Shown here piece by piece: positions 1 through 7,551 of a DNA stretch of 64,000 nucleotides. Made by a program: the position numbers and the translations under genes. The notes under the pieces were generated by a model. The model was not told the DNA's origin. It did not search any database and saw only the letters and a program-made list of their open reading frames with translations. Numbering within the stretch: the first letter of the stretch is position 1; each line of letters starts with the position of its first letter. Source of the stretch: Terriglobales bacterium (lineage in GTDB: Bacteria; Acidobacteriota; Terriglobia; Terriglobales; Acidobacteriaceae); the NCBI GenBank assembly GCA_035567895.1, contig DATMPC010000011.1, positions 124,001-188,000 of the forward strand, given 5' to 3'.

Positions 1-253
1 GATCTGCAACCAGCATGGCGCGTGCCGGACTCAGCCGATGTGCTTCGAAGTCAGCGAGCAGGCTTTGGACGTCGGCACAGCCTTCGATCCGATTGAGTGG
101 AGCAACCGTGGCCTCGATGCCGACAGCCTGGCTGATCCTCTGCCATGCGTTCGCGGTCGCAGTATTAATAGTCTGAGTATCGGGCTGATCGTCGCGAACT
201 GCGGCGATCGCCCTCTCAAGAATGAAATCCGGATTGTTATGATTGCCCTTCAT
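1..253 (-). CDS. Anti-sigma factor, zinc-finger type (partial, runs off left edge)
   Basis: An open frame of 84 codons starts at an ATG at 253-251 and is still open at the window edge, so only the N-terminus is present. The start overlaps the stop of the upstream sigma-factor gene as ATGA, which implies translational coupling. Visible residues include a Cys in GCADVQSLLADF followed by LSPARAMLVAD. This resembles the helical C/H-containing start of zf-HC2 anti-sigma domains, where a His and a C-x2-C would come next, outside the window. By gene order and coupling it is inferred to be the cognate anti-sigma factor that holds the ECF sigma factor inactive. The remaining domain, such as a membrane segment or FecR-like part, cannot be seen. 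The position is secure; the function is inferred. Confidence 0.6.
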   Translation of the reverse strand, partial: MKGNHNNPDFILERAIAAVRDDQPDTQTINTATANAWQRISQAVGIEATVAPLNRIEGCADVQSLLADFEAHRLSPARAMLVAD

Positions 254-912
254 TTGTTGCCTTCCATATAGGCACGGAAGTCTTTCTTCAGCAGAGATCG
301 GGTACGGTGGAGGGTGACTGCAACGGTTGCCCTGGACGTCTTGAGAATCTTGGCGATCTCGCTGTTGTCGCGTCCTTCGATGTAACGCAGGACGAACATC
401 TCAGCCGATCGTGTTCCCAATTTAGGCATTGCCTGACGCAGCCATCGCCGCAGCTCGAGCGGACTGTATTCACCTTCGCCGCGCGACGCCAGCTCCAGAG
501 GACTCGATACCTCCGCGTCTTCCAGTGGCATGTTCTGCGCATCGCGGCGCTGGCGAATCATGTCTAGCGCGGCGTTTACCGCAGCTCGATGCAGATATCC
601 GCCGATGTTCTGGATGTCGTCTCCGACCTCGCCAAGTTCGCGCCGCGCGAGCTTCAGGAAGACGCTTTGAACCACATCTTCAGAATCGCTGACGCTGCCG
701 GTAACGCGATATGCCGCCCGAAACACGCGCTCTTTATGCTCCACAAACACGCGCTCGAGCGACACACGCTCCAACACACTCGGGTCCGCTTGCGCAGGCC
801 GCGCGCCGGTCACGCTTCTATCAACTGCCGCTGGCAATACTGCCTCCACGTGCCCTTCTCCTCTGCCGGTCCCGCATGCCGCCCTTGAGTCGGCAAGCAG
901 GTTTCCGTGCAT
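250..912 (-). CDS. ECF-family RNA polymerase sigma factor
   Basis: Encodes a 220-residue sigma-70 family protein with the two-domain ECF layout. Region 2 spans about residues 53-120 (KERVFRAAYRVTG, then SDSEDVVQSVFLKL, a helix that binds polymerase, and GGYLHRAAVNAALDMIR). Region 4 spans about 155-212 (MPKLGTRSAEMFVLRYIEG, SEIAKILKTSRATVAVTLHR), a helix-turn-helix for the -35 element. The first 45 or so residues are not part of the ECF core, so translation may start further downstream than the ATG at 912; no clear ribosome site decides this. Its stop overlaps the start of the putative anti-sigma gene. It is transcribed away from the ADOP permease, and its regulon cannot be read from the window. 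Confidence 0.88.
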   Translation of the reverse strand: MHGNLLADSRAACGTGRGEGHVEAVLPAAVDRSVTGARPAQADPSVLERVSLERVFVEHKERVFRAAYRVTGSVSDSEDVVQSVFLKLARRELGEVGDDIQNIGGYLHRAAVNAALDMIRQRRDAQNMPLEDAEVSSPLELASRGEGEYSPLELRRWLRQAMPKLGTRSAEMFVLRYIEGRDNSEIAKILKTSRATVAVTLHRTRSLLKKDFRAYMEGNK

Positions 913-1238
913 TCAGAAGACGGGAAGAAAAGGAATTCATTAACAGCTCTTGAACAATAGCTACGGATTCTTGCTGGTTTTCGTTCATTTAGCCAGTGTT
1001 TTCAACTGAAAGCCTTGAAATAGCGCCATCCCATTTACCGGGTTGTCCCCAAAATTCGAGCCGTGTGCGAGCGGCGCTCCTCGGAGCTTTTTAGACAAGT
1101 GGCGTGTTTTCGTCTCCAACCGTTCAACCCTCCATCGGCACACCTCACCCCAAAGATCAAAGTTCATGAAACTCAGGACACTTTCTCATCGTTTCACCGT
1201 CTATAGCTCGTAGCCATGAGGAACTGGGAGAGTAATCG
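913..1238. other. Intergenic region between divergent sigma factor and ADOP permease
   Basis: This 326-base spacer must hold the divergent promoters of the ECF sigma gene and the permease. A 60-codon frame on the minus strand (985-1167) has no recognisable domain and no convincing ribosome site, so it is not called a gene. A short G/C stem followed by five T residues near 1076-1093 has an implausibly tight loop. The only firm signal is a GGGAG ribosome site just before 1239, which serves the permease. Confidence 0.4.
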
Positions 1239-3674
1239 ATGGAAAGCATGAGTTGGTTCTGGCAAGACCTGCGCTATGGAGCGAGATCCTTACGCAAGGA
1301 TCGAGGCTTTTCCCTGCTGGCGATGTTTGCGCTCGCTTTGGGAATTGGCGCCACCACGGTAATTTTCAGTGTTCTGGATAACGTATTACTGGAGCCTTTT
1401 CCTTATAAAGATTCCAATCGGCTGGCCGGTCTCTTTATTCATGACAACTCGCATGCAGATCAAGAAGGTCGCGGCGTGTTCTCGATTGCCGAGTATCTAG
1501 ATTTCAAAGACCAGAATCACGTCTTCGAAAACATAATCGGCAACCGGAACCTGGACGTGCTTTACACCGATAAGGAAGGCACAAAGCAGTTCCGAGGAGG
1601 CGAGACCACTGCAGACGCATTTGAATTTCTGGGCATCAAGGCACTGCTGGGTCGGGGCCTAGTTCCAGACGACGGGAGAGCCGGCGCTCCTCCGGTTGTC
1701 GTGATGAGCCATCGCATTTGGCAGAAGGACTTCAATGCCGATCCTTCGATCGTTGGCAGCGTTCTCACGCTTAACGGAAAGCAGGTAACGCTGGTTGGCG
1801 TGATGCCTCCCCGGTTTCTATTCGGGAACCAGGACTTCTGGCTGCCGCTGACTCTCGATCGCGGCGATACGCTTCCATTTCATGGCGTGTGGACTCTGTC
1901 TCGCTTGAAGCCCGGTGTCAGCCTGCAGGCAGCGGCGTCGGATCTCGACGTTGTAGCTCGTCGATTGTCCAAGGTGTATCCCAAGGAGTATCCCGCTAAC
2001 TTCAGCATCAAGACCATGACGCTAGCGGACCAGGTTGTAGGACAATTCCGCATCATGCTCTTCGCGCTGATGGGAGCTGTGAGCATGCTTCTGTTAATTG
2101 CGTGCAGCAATGTTGCCAACCTGCTGCTTGCGCGCGCTACGGTACGCGAGAAAGAGATCGCCATTCGCGCATCCCTGGGCGCGAGCCGCTCACGGCTGAT
2201 CCTGCAGCTCATGGTTGAAAGTTTCATCCTTGCGACGGTGGGCTGTCTGGCCGGATGTCTGTTCGCCTACGCTGGTATCAAGGGAGTGCTCGCCGCTCTG
2301 CCTCCCGACCTCATTCCTGCGGAGACGGTCATCACGCTCAACATGCGCGTGTTGGCCTTCTCCGTTGGCGTAACTCTGATCACAACCCTGCTTTGCGGTC
2401 TGGCTCCAGCTTTCCATGCGGTTCGCGGTGAACTTCATAATCGTCTGAAAGACGCTGGAAAGGGAACGCAAACAGGATTCCGCCATGGCCGCTTCCGTTC
2501 CAGCCTCGTAGTCTCGCAAGTAGCGCTGTCTATCGTGCTTCTCGTAGGAGCCGGGCTTATGATGCGCAGCTTGTTCGCGCTTCAGAACGTCGATCTTGGA
2601 CTCAAGCCGGACCACATCCTGGTAGCGCGCACTCCGTTGCCGAAAGGCCGTTATGAAACCGCGGAGCAGAAGCGTATTTTCTTCCGCCAAGTCTTGCAGA
2701 AGGTCTCGGGGCTGCCCGGAGTGGTGGCGGCAACTGAGACGAGCACCTTGCCTCCGTACGGCGGCATTCCCAGCGAGGTTACCGTTCCGGGTACGACGCA
2801 TGCCGAAACATGGCATTCGATTTTTCAACTCTGCAGTGAAGGCTATTTCCCAACACTTGGGATCCGATTAGAGCGCGGCCGATTACTTAGCGAAAGCGAC
2901 GTCGAAGCTGCCCGGCACGTGATCGTCGTCAACCAAACTCTCGTCCGCAACTTCTTTGGCAAAGAAGATCCGATCGGCAGATCGATCAAGTTCAATCTGC
3001 TGGATACGGCGCCAGAGTCACCGAAAGATGCTTACTTTGAGATTATCGGCGTCGTGGCCGATGTGAAGAATCGTGGGCTACAGGAAAGTCCGCAGCCTGA
3101 AGCATTCATGCCCTATAGCGTCTCGGGCGCTTTCGAGCGCGGTGTCCTGGTGAGAACTGCGGTCGAGCCAATGTCCATGCTATTGAACGTGCGCCGCGAG
3201 ATTTGGTCTGTCGATCGTGGAGTCGCGCTTACTCTAACCGGAACGCTAGAAGGTTACTTGCAGCAATTCTCTTATTCACAGCCACGTTTTGGGCTGATTC
3301 TGTTCGGGGTATTCGCAACCATCGGAATCGCGCTTGTAGCAATCGGCATCTTTAGCGTGATGGCTTATTCAGTTTCTCTCCAGACTCACGAGATCGGCAT
3401 TCGCATGGCACTGGGTGCCCAACAAAGTACAGTCCTCAAAATGATCCTGCGTAAAGGATTAGTCATCATCGCGGTTGGGATCGTCGTCGGTGAAGTCGCA
3501 AGCCTGCTGCTTACGCGTGTGATTCAGAGCCAGATCTGGGGAGTCTCTGCACACGATCCGATAACATTCGCCGCGGTTCTCGCGGTTCTAATTACCGTGG
3601 GAGTTTCGGCATGCCTGGTGCCAGCACGCAGGGCAACGCAAGTAGACCCACTGGTCGCTTTGCGCTACGAGTAG
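1239..3674 (+). CDS. ADOP-type ABC transporter permease (duplicated MacB/FtsX permease)
   Basis: An 811-residue integral membrane protein made of two tandem MacB-like permease halves. Each half has a leading transmembrane helix, a large periplasmic MacB-type core domain and a three-helix FtsX domain. The first helix follows the motif [15 protein letters not shown] at about residue 10. The first FtsX block is near 270-400 and the second near 690-805. The protein ends in [18 protein letters not shown], the signature tail of the acidobacterial duplicated orphan permease family. Members usually lack a neighbouring ATPase gene, and none is seen here. GGGAG about 8 bases upstream supports the ATG at 1239 rather than the Met four codons later. 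The family is assumed to work in macrolide or lipoprotein-type export, but the substrate is unknown. The neighbouring sigma/anti-sigma pair is divergent and may or may not control it. Confidence 0.9.
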   Translation: MESMSWFWQDLRYGARSLRKDRGFSLLAMFALALGIGATTVIFSVLDNVLLEPFPYKDSNRLAGLFIHDNSHADQEGRGVFSIAEYLDFKDQNHVFENIIGNRNLDVLYTDKEGTKQFRGGETTADAFEFLGIKALLGRGLVPDDGRAGAPPVVVMSHRIWQKDFNADPSIVGSVLTLNGKQVTLVGVMPPRFLFGNQDFWLPLTLDRGDTLPFHGVWTLSRLKPGVSLQAAASDLDVVARRLSKVYPKEYPANFSIKTMTLADQVVGQFRIMLFALMGAVSMLLLIACSNVANLLLARATVREKEIAIRASLGASRSRLILQLMVESFILATVGCLAGCLFAYAGIKGVLAALPPDLIPAETVITLNMRVLAFSVGVTLITTLLCGLAPAFHAVRGELHNRLKDAGKGTQTGFRHGRFRSSLVVSQVALSIVLLVGAGLMMRSLFALQNVDLGLKPDHILVARTPLPKGRYETAEQKRIFFRQVLQKVSGLPGVVAATETSTLPPYGGIPSEVTVPGTTHAETWHSIFQLCSEGYFPTLGIRLERGRLLSESDVEAARHVIVVNQTLVRNFFGKEDPIGRSIKFNLLDTAPESPKDAYFEIIGVVADVKNRGLQESPQPEAFMPYSVSGAFERGVLVRTAVEPMSMLLNVRREIWSVDRGVALTLTGTLEGYLQQFSYSQPRFGLILFGVFATIGIALVAIGIFSVMAYSVSLQTHEIGIRMALGAQQSTVLKMILRKGLVIIAVGIVVGEVASLLLTRVIQSQIWGVSAHDPITFAAVLAVLITVGVSACLVPARRATQVDPLVALRYE

Positions 3675-3708
3675 GCGGTTTCGATTGTTCGCATCAAGCA
3701 GTGCCCAT

Positions 3709-3750
3709 CGGCGTCGTAGAGACGCAGCATGCTGCGTCTCTACGATGCCG
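3709..3750. repeat. Dispersed palindromic element, copy 1
   Basis: A perfect 30-base palindrome occupies 3715-3744; its left half reads CGTAGAGACGCAGCA. With one mismatch the arms extend to 3709 and 3750. It lies between the convergent ends of the ADOP permease and the TonB receptor gene, where it could form a bidirectional hairpin. Related sequences occur at 15282-15310 and 23680-23705, also in non-coding DNA, so this is a dispersed repeat family rather than a single terminator. It has no T-tract. Confidence 0.8.
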
Positions 3751-3773
3751 TTTGCAGTATCCAGGACACCCCG

Positions 3774-6449
3774 TTAGAAATGGAATCCGACCTGAGCCGT
3801 AAACGCACGCGGAGTCACGTAGTGCGTACCGCTAAACGTTGAGAGGAAGTTGTACAGCGCATAGTTGTTGGTAATGTTGATCGCGGTGAGTTGCAGGCTC
3901 ACCTTGTATTTATCACCGCGAAACAAGTTATCTTCCCCGACCGACAGGTCGAAGAGATGTCTCGGAGCAACGCGCGCGGGATTCTTATCGTCGTTCTGAG
4001 TGCCCGGTGCGGGAATCGAAATCAAAGTCGACCCGAACTGCGACGGAGCACACGTGGTTAGGGGCGCACTAAGCGTCGCGCGCTGGCTTCCGCAGAAAAG
4101 ACCAGCCTGGAACTGCTGATCGGCGCTGAAGCCCGTCAGATCCACCGGAGTGGTCGTGTCCGTCGCGAATGGCACCGCCCCGGCCACCAGTCCGCTATCG
4201 TACCGCCAATTAAAGCCAAGCCACGGTCCGGTCTTCCCAATTTGATACTGGAGATGAGTGGTCTCGTTGAATCTTTCGTCGTGATCGATGCGGAAGACCC
4301 CCGCCGGGGCCGAAGGGGTAGCGCCCGCGCCGCTGACCTGCGGCGTGAAGAAACGGGCCGCAACGCTCGACATCACTACCAGTGCCGAGAACCCATGGAA
4401 ATTTGGAACACTCACGCGTCCGGCGAATCCGGGAATCTTCGACCTTTGCCATCCAATGGGAAAGAAAATCGGCGAGTTGCCGAGGACGCTGAAGTCGTAC
4501 GCGTTGTGCGTATATTTGGTGATGTACTCGCCTGAGGCGACGAGATACTTGCCGAAAGCCTGTTCCAGGCCAACATGAAACTCGTTGCGCCAGCCCGTCC
4601 TTAATGGCGTTAGATCGTTTGAAGAGCATCCCAGAAGTGGATTCAATACTTCGTTGGCACACCCCACGCTGGACACGATCAGATTTTCGTTGAACGGAGT
4701 TTCCAACAGCCGGGCATAGGAAGCGCGAAGCACGGTGTTGGTTTGTTTGATGTTGTAGGCGATGCCGATCCGAGGCTCGACTTCATTGTGGGTGGTGAGC
4801 CCGTTGTAGAAATCGCCACGAATCCCCAGGTTGAGTGTCCAATTCCCTTTGCTGATTGCATCCTGCGCGTACAGCGCAAGTTCCTTGACGTCTGTGTGCC
4901 CCTTAAAGCGGAAAAGCGTTCCACCAGTGGTTAGATCGAAGGGCGCCACGGCTGCACAAGGAGTACCGGGGACAGGATTGCCCGTTGTATCCAGGCAACT
5001 GGCACCGTTCGCATCGGTAAGGCTGCCGACAAAATTTGGGTCGACGATGCCCAGCGTGTCTTTTTCATTAAGAAACGTTTGCTGGTAGGTGGCTCCAAGC
5101 TTCAGATTGTGGATGCCCTTTGTGTAATTGACATCTGATCGCAGTCCCGCATTCGTGAGGTTTCGATCCTGCGCAATTGTCAAAGACTGAATCGGGCTGA
5201 AGTCCGCAAAGGGATTTTTACTCGGGTAGTAATTGAACTGATCGCGCCGTACAAATGCTCCCAACGTGAACACGGAGTTCGGGCTGAGTATGTGGGTCCA
5301 GGACGGGGCGATGTTGAATGTCTTGATTTGGGAGCGCTGGTCTGCAGCTCCCACAGGATTTCCCGAGGGATCGGTGGCGCCGATGTTTAGATCGTCAAAT
5401 GAATTCGGGCTCTGGAACCATGAGCGAGTGAAACCCAGATTCAACTGCGCCGTATCAGCATTCGACAATTTGAAGTCGATGCGGTCAAAGATATTCTGCT
5501 CGTTGCCCTTCGCATGCATCACCGTGAATTCGGGAGGATCCAAGAACCGTCCTGTATTCAGGCCGTTTATCGCTATGTAGTTCCCCGCCTTATCGCCGCC
5601 ATAGGCAAGATTGAAGCCGCCAGTCGCAGTGCCAAATGTTCCGTACGATGCTGTCACGGCGCCGTGCGGCTCCTTGCTTCCCAATCCGGAACGAGTGGTC
5701 ACCTGGACCACTACGCTGGTCTTGTCGCCAAACTCGGCAGGTGGCGCTCCCGAAATCACTTCGAGCGACTGGACCGAATCTAGAGGAATCTGGTTGGAAA
5801 AGACCTTGCTTTGCTGATCTGTAATCGGCTGACCATCGACCGAGAAAGAGTTTTCCGCGTGGTCGCCTAATCCGTGCATGAGACCGTTCGAGTCTGCGGC
5901 GATTCCAGGACTCGCGAGCGTCACCAGCGACGTTAGAGAAGAAGACGCACTTTCGAGCGGCATCTTGTCAAACAAGCTGCGGTCGATGTCGGTATGGAAG
6001 GTCGGATCGTTCTCGATCAGATCCGCCCCATTGCTCTCGACTGTAACTGTCTGCACTGCGGTTCCGAGTTGCAGGCTTACCTTTAAGTTCACGGGAACCG
6101 GCGACCGAAGATCCAGGTCTTGAACGTAAGGCGCAAATCCGCTGCCGGTAACCGTCATGTGGTAAGGATTGAATGGAATATTGGGGATGCTGAACGCTCC
6201 CGAAGTGTCTGTGGTTACACTCCTCTCAAACTGACTGACTGGATTGTGAATCTCGACGGTCGCGCCGGGCACAACCGCGCCCGAGGGATCAACCACCGTG
6301 CCGCTTACTGACGTAGAGCTCCTGGACTGCGCGTTGGCATTCGTTAAAAGGCAGAATGCCAGGAAAAGCATGGCCGCAAAAATGCGTATCGCAGGCAAAG
6401 AGAAGCCGCTCTGCGATGGGACCTGTATCGCTTCGTAATTCTGATGCAT
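3774..6449 (-). CDS. TonB-dependent receptor, Oar-like, with carboxypeptidase-regulatory domain
   Basis: An 891-residue outer-membrane protein. A signal peptide (hydrophobic stretch ending ANAQ at about 41) is followed by a carboxypeptidase-regulatory beta-sandwich (SGTVVDPSGAVVPGATVEI, about 48-130). Then come a plug-like region (about 150-260, including ENSFSVDGQPI and SVQSLEVISGAPPAEFG) and a long beta-barrel ending in an aromatic residue (GFHF), as outer-membrane proteins do. A purine-rich GAGGAAGGA just upstream supports the ATG at 6449. It probably forms an operon with the small His/Cys secreted protein upstream on the same strand, and it is divergent from the metal-sensing repressor. 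That placement suggests import or handling of a metal or metal chelate. Substrate specificity cannot be read, and many acidobacterial members of this family are sugar-related or uncharacterised. Confidence 0.85.
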   Translation of the reverse strand: MHQNYEAIQVPSQSGFSLPAIRIFAAMLFLAFCLLTNANAQSRSSTSVSGTVVDPSGAVVPGATVEIHNPVSQFERSVTTDTSGAFSIPNIPFNPYHMTVTGSGFAPYVQDLDLRSPVPVNLKVSLQLGTAVQTVTVESNGADLIENDPTFHTDIDRSLFDKMPLESASSSLTSLVTLASPGIAADSNGLMHGLGDHAENSFSVDGQPITDQQSKVFSNQIPLDSVQSLEVISGAPPAEFGDKTSVVVQVTTRSGLGSKEPHGAVTASYGTFGTATGGFNLAYGGDKAGNYIAINGLNTGRFLDPPEFTVMHAKGNEQNIFDRIDFKLSNADTAQLNLGFTRSWFQSPNSFDDLNIGATDPSGNPVGAADQRSQIKTFNIAPSWTHILSPNSVFTLGAFVRRDQFNYYPSKNPFADFSPIQSLTIAQDRNLTNAGLRSDVNYTKGIHNLKLGATYQQTFLNEKDTLGIVDPNFVGSLTDANGASCLDTTGNPVPGTPCAAVAPFDLTTGGTLFRFKGHTDVKELALYAQDAISKGNWTLNLGIRGDFYNGLTTHNEVEPRIGIAYNIKQTNTVLRASYARLLETPFNENLIVSSVGCANEVLNPLLGCSSNDLTPLRTGWRNEFHVGLEQAFGKYLVASGEYITKYTHNAYDFSVLGNSPIFFPIGWQRSKIPGFAGRVSVPNFHGFSALVVMSSVAARFFTPQVSGAGATPSAPAGVFRIDHDERFNETTHLQYQIGKTGPWLGFNWRYDSGLVAGAVPFATDTTTPVDLTGFSADQQFQAGLFCGSQRATLSAPLTTCAPSQFGSTLISIPAPGTQNDDKNPARVAPRHLFDLSVGEDNLFRGDKYKVSLQLTAINITNNYALYNFLSTFSGTHYVTPRAFTAQVGFHF

Positions 6450-6568
6450 TTCAATCCTTCCTCTCAGGTGTCCTGCCGCTCAAAGCGAAAACTGAACGAC
6501 GCGCTGTGTCATTGAACGGCGCTCCGCTTGGCGGAATTATGATTGGAAATCCGGGCTAAGCTTCGCGG

Positions 6569-6874
6569 TCAGCCCAACGCCGGAGGAGGGCGGATATGAA
6601 AGGAGAGAATAGACCGGGACTCGGGTAGCAGGAGACCACCCACGAACACCGCATCGAAACAGCGCACCGGCGCCGCGACCGGACTGGTGATTTGTGCAGG
6701 TCGTGCAACGGAATGAGCCGCAATGCAAATGGAGCAATGCTGTCCCGTGCGATCGGAATTAGGATGGCAGTGAGCAGACTCGGCTACGCAGGATACTGTG
6801 AAGAGGACGAGACAAAGCCAAACGAGCCAGGCTCTGTGCTTTTGGATCGCCAATCTCTTACCTTGATCGTCCAT
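6569..6874 (-). CDS. Small secreted His/Cys protein (paralogue 1)
   Basis: A 101-residue protein of unrecognised family. A hydrophobic N-terminal segment (WLVWLCLVLFTVSCVA) looks like a signal peptide or anchor. It is followed by HCHPNSDRTGQHCSIC, giving an H-x-H-x9-C-x2-C arrangement suited to metal binding, and the end reads FHIRPPPALG. The protein encoded at 9582-9881 has the same plan (H-x-H-x10-C-x2-C and an RPPPPAF tail), so the two are paralogues flanking the P-type ATPase. The gene is first in a likely operon with the TonB receptor and faces the repressor gene across the operator at 6951. A periplasmic metal-binding role is inference from residues and context. Confidence 0.6.
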   Translation of the reverse strand: MDDQGKRLAIQKHRAWLVWLCLVLFTVSCVAESAHCHPNSDRTGQHCSICIAAHSVARPAQITSPVAAPVRCFDAVFVGGLLLPESRSILSFHIRPPPALG

Positions 6875-6950
6875 CCTGCCTTATCGAACAACGTAAAACA
6901 GTAGAATATCTGAGGACCCAGCAGCTTACAAATGAGGAGACACTAATAAC

Positions 6951-6966
6951 ATACCCTACTGGGTAT
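6951..6966. promoter_or_regulatory. Operator-like palindrome for the metal-sensing repressor
   Basis: The sequence ATACCCTACTGGGTAT has inverted arms ATACCC and GGGTAT around TACT. A/T-flanked runs of G or C in this style are typical of CsoR/RcnR-family operators. It sits 9 bases before the repressor start and within the divergent promoter region shared with the small His/Cys protein and TonB receptor, which suggests autoregulation and control of that operon. Confidence 0.65.
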
Positions 6967-6975
6967 GACCGAGCT

Positions 6976-7245
6976 ATGTCACATACGATTCGCCAGAAGG
7001 AAAAGTTGCTGAAGCGGATACGCCGGATTCGCGGCCAGGTCGAAGCGGTCGAGCGTGCGCTTGAGGGGGGAAAGGAATGTTCCGAGGTTCTGCATGCCAT
7101 TTCGGCTGCGCGCGGAGCTATGAATGGCTTAATGTCGGAAGTACTGGAAGATCACATCCGGTGCCATGTTGGGACCAATGGGTCGAACACCAAAAAGAAG
7201 GACGTAGAGGAAGTCATCGACGTGGTTCGGTCGTACCTGAAATAA
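6976..7245 (+). CDS. RcnR/CsoR/FrmR-family metal-sensing transcriptional repressor
   Basis: An 89-residue all-helical repressor of the DUF156 family, full length for the family. Conserved segments are RIRRIRGQVEAVERAL and ISAARGAMNGLMSEVLEDHIR. The residues at the ligand positions are His3, Cys35, His60 and His64. This is the set used by E. coli RcnR for nickel and cobalt, and it differs from copper CsoR (Cys-His-Cys) and from FrmR (Glu at 64). The N-terminus MSHTIR also matches RcnR style. The start at 6976 places His3 correctly, which supports it. It probably represses its own promoter, the divergent TonB operon and the P-type ATPase through the two palindromes at 6951 and 7506, and releases DNA when metal binds. 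The metal assignment is inferred from residues. Confidence 0.85.
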   Translation: MSHTIRQKEKLLKRIRRIRGQVEAVERALEGGKECSEVLHAISAARGAMNGLMSEVLEDHIRCHVGTNGSNTKKKDVEEVIDVVRSYLK

Positions 7246-7304
7246 GTGGCTCCAACTTCGCCAAGGAACGCATCTTCGTTCAAATACGGAAAGCGACCGG
7301 TCCG

Positions 7305-7466
7305 TCATAAGTTATCCAAGTGAGCTTCGGTGGCCAGCCAGACGATCGCCATCCCTATCTGACTCAGCAGATACAACGCAGCCAGAAGCAGGAGGAAAGC
7401 GTAGGCGATTCGATTTTGCCAGGATTCATTCTTGAATAGTCGCTGAAGGTCGGCGATCAGCCACAT
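7305..7466 (-). CDS. Predicted 53-residue single-pass membrane peptide
   Basis: A short frame from an ATG at 7466 to a TGA at 7305. It encodes MWLIADLQRLFKNESWQNR followed by a hydrophobic helix (about residues 20-43, AYAFLLLLAALYLLSQIGMA onward) and ends ATEAHLDNL. A GAGGGGAG ribosome site lies about 8 bases before the start. It is transcribed divergently from the P-type ATPase, and the operator-like palindrome at 7506-7526 lies in the 85-base region between the two starts, so the repressor could control both. No family was recognised. A small regulator or partner of the ATPase is a possible role, inferred only from position and topology. Confidence 0.5.
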   Translation of the reverse strand: MWLIADLQRLFKNESWQNRIAYAFLLLLAALYLLSQIGMAIVWLATEAHLDNL

Positions 7467-7505
7467 AAATCAGCTCCCCTCAATCCCTGAATGCACCGAA
7501 GAATG

Positions 7506-7526
7506 ATATACCGGGGGTGGGTATAT
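7506..7526. promoter_or_regulatory. Second operator-like palindrome, in front of the P-type ATPase
   Basis: Inverted arms ATATACC (7506-7512) and GGTATAT (7520-7526) enclose GGGGGTG. The G-run flanked by TATA-like arms matches the style of CsoR/RcnR operators and resembles the palindrome at 6951. It lies 25 bases before the ATPase start and 39 bases before the divergent membrane-peptide start, where bound repressor would block both promoters. Confidence 0.65.
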
Positions 7527-7551
7527 ACTCACACGATCGAGGAAGCGTTCC

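Noticed and set aside
985-1167. A 60-codon frame on the minus strand in the sigma-permease spacer
   Set aside because: No recognisable domain, no convincing ribosome site and no operon context. It could be a remnant but cannot be supported.
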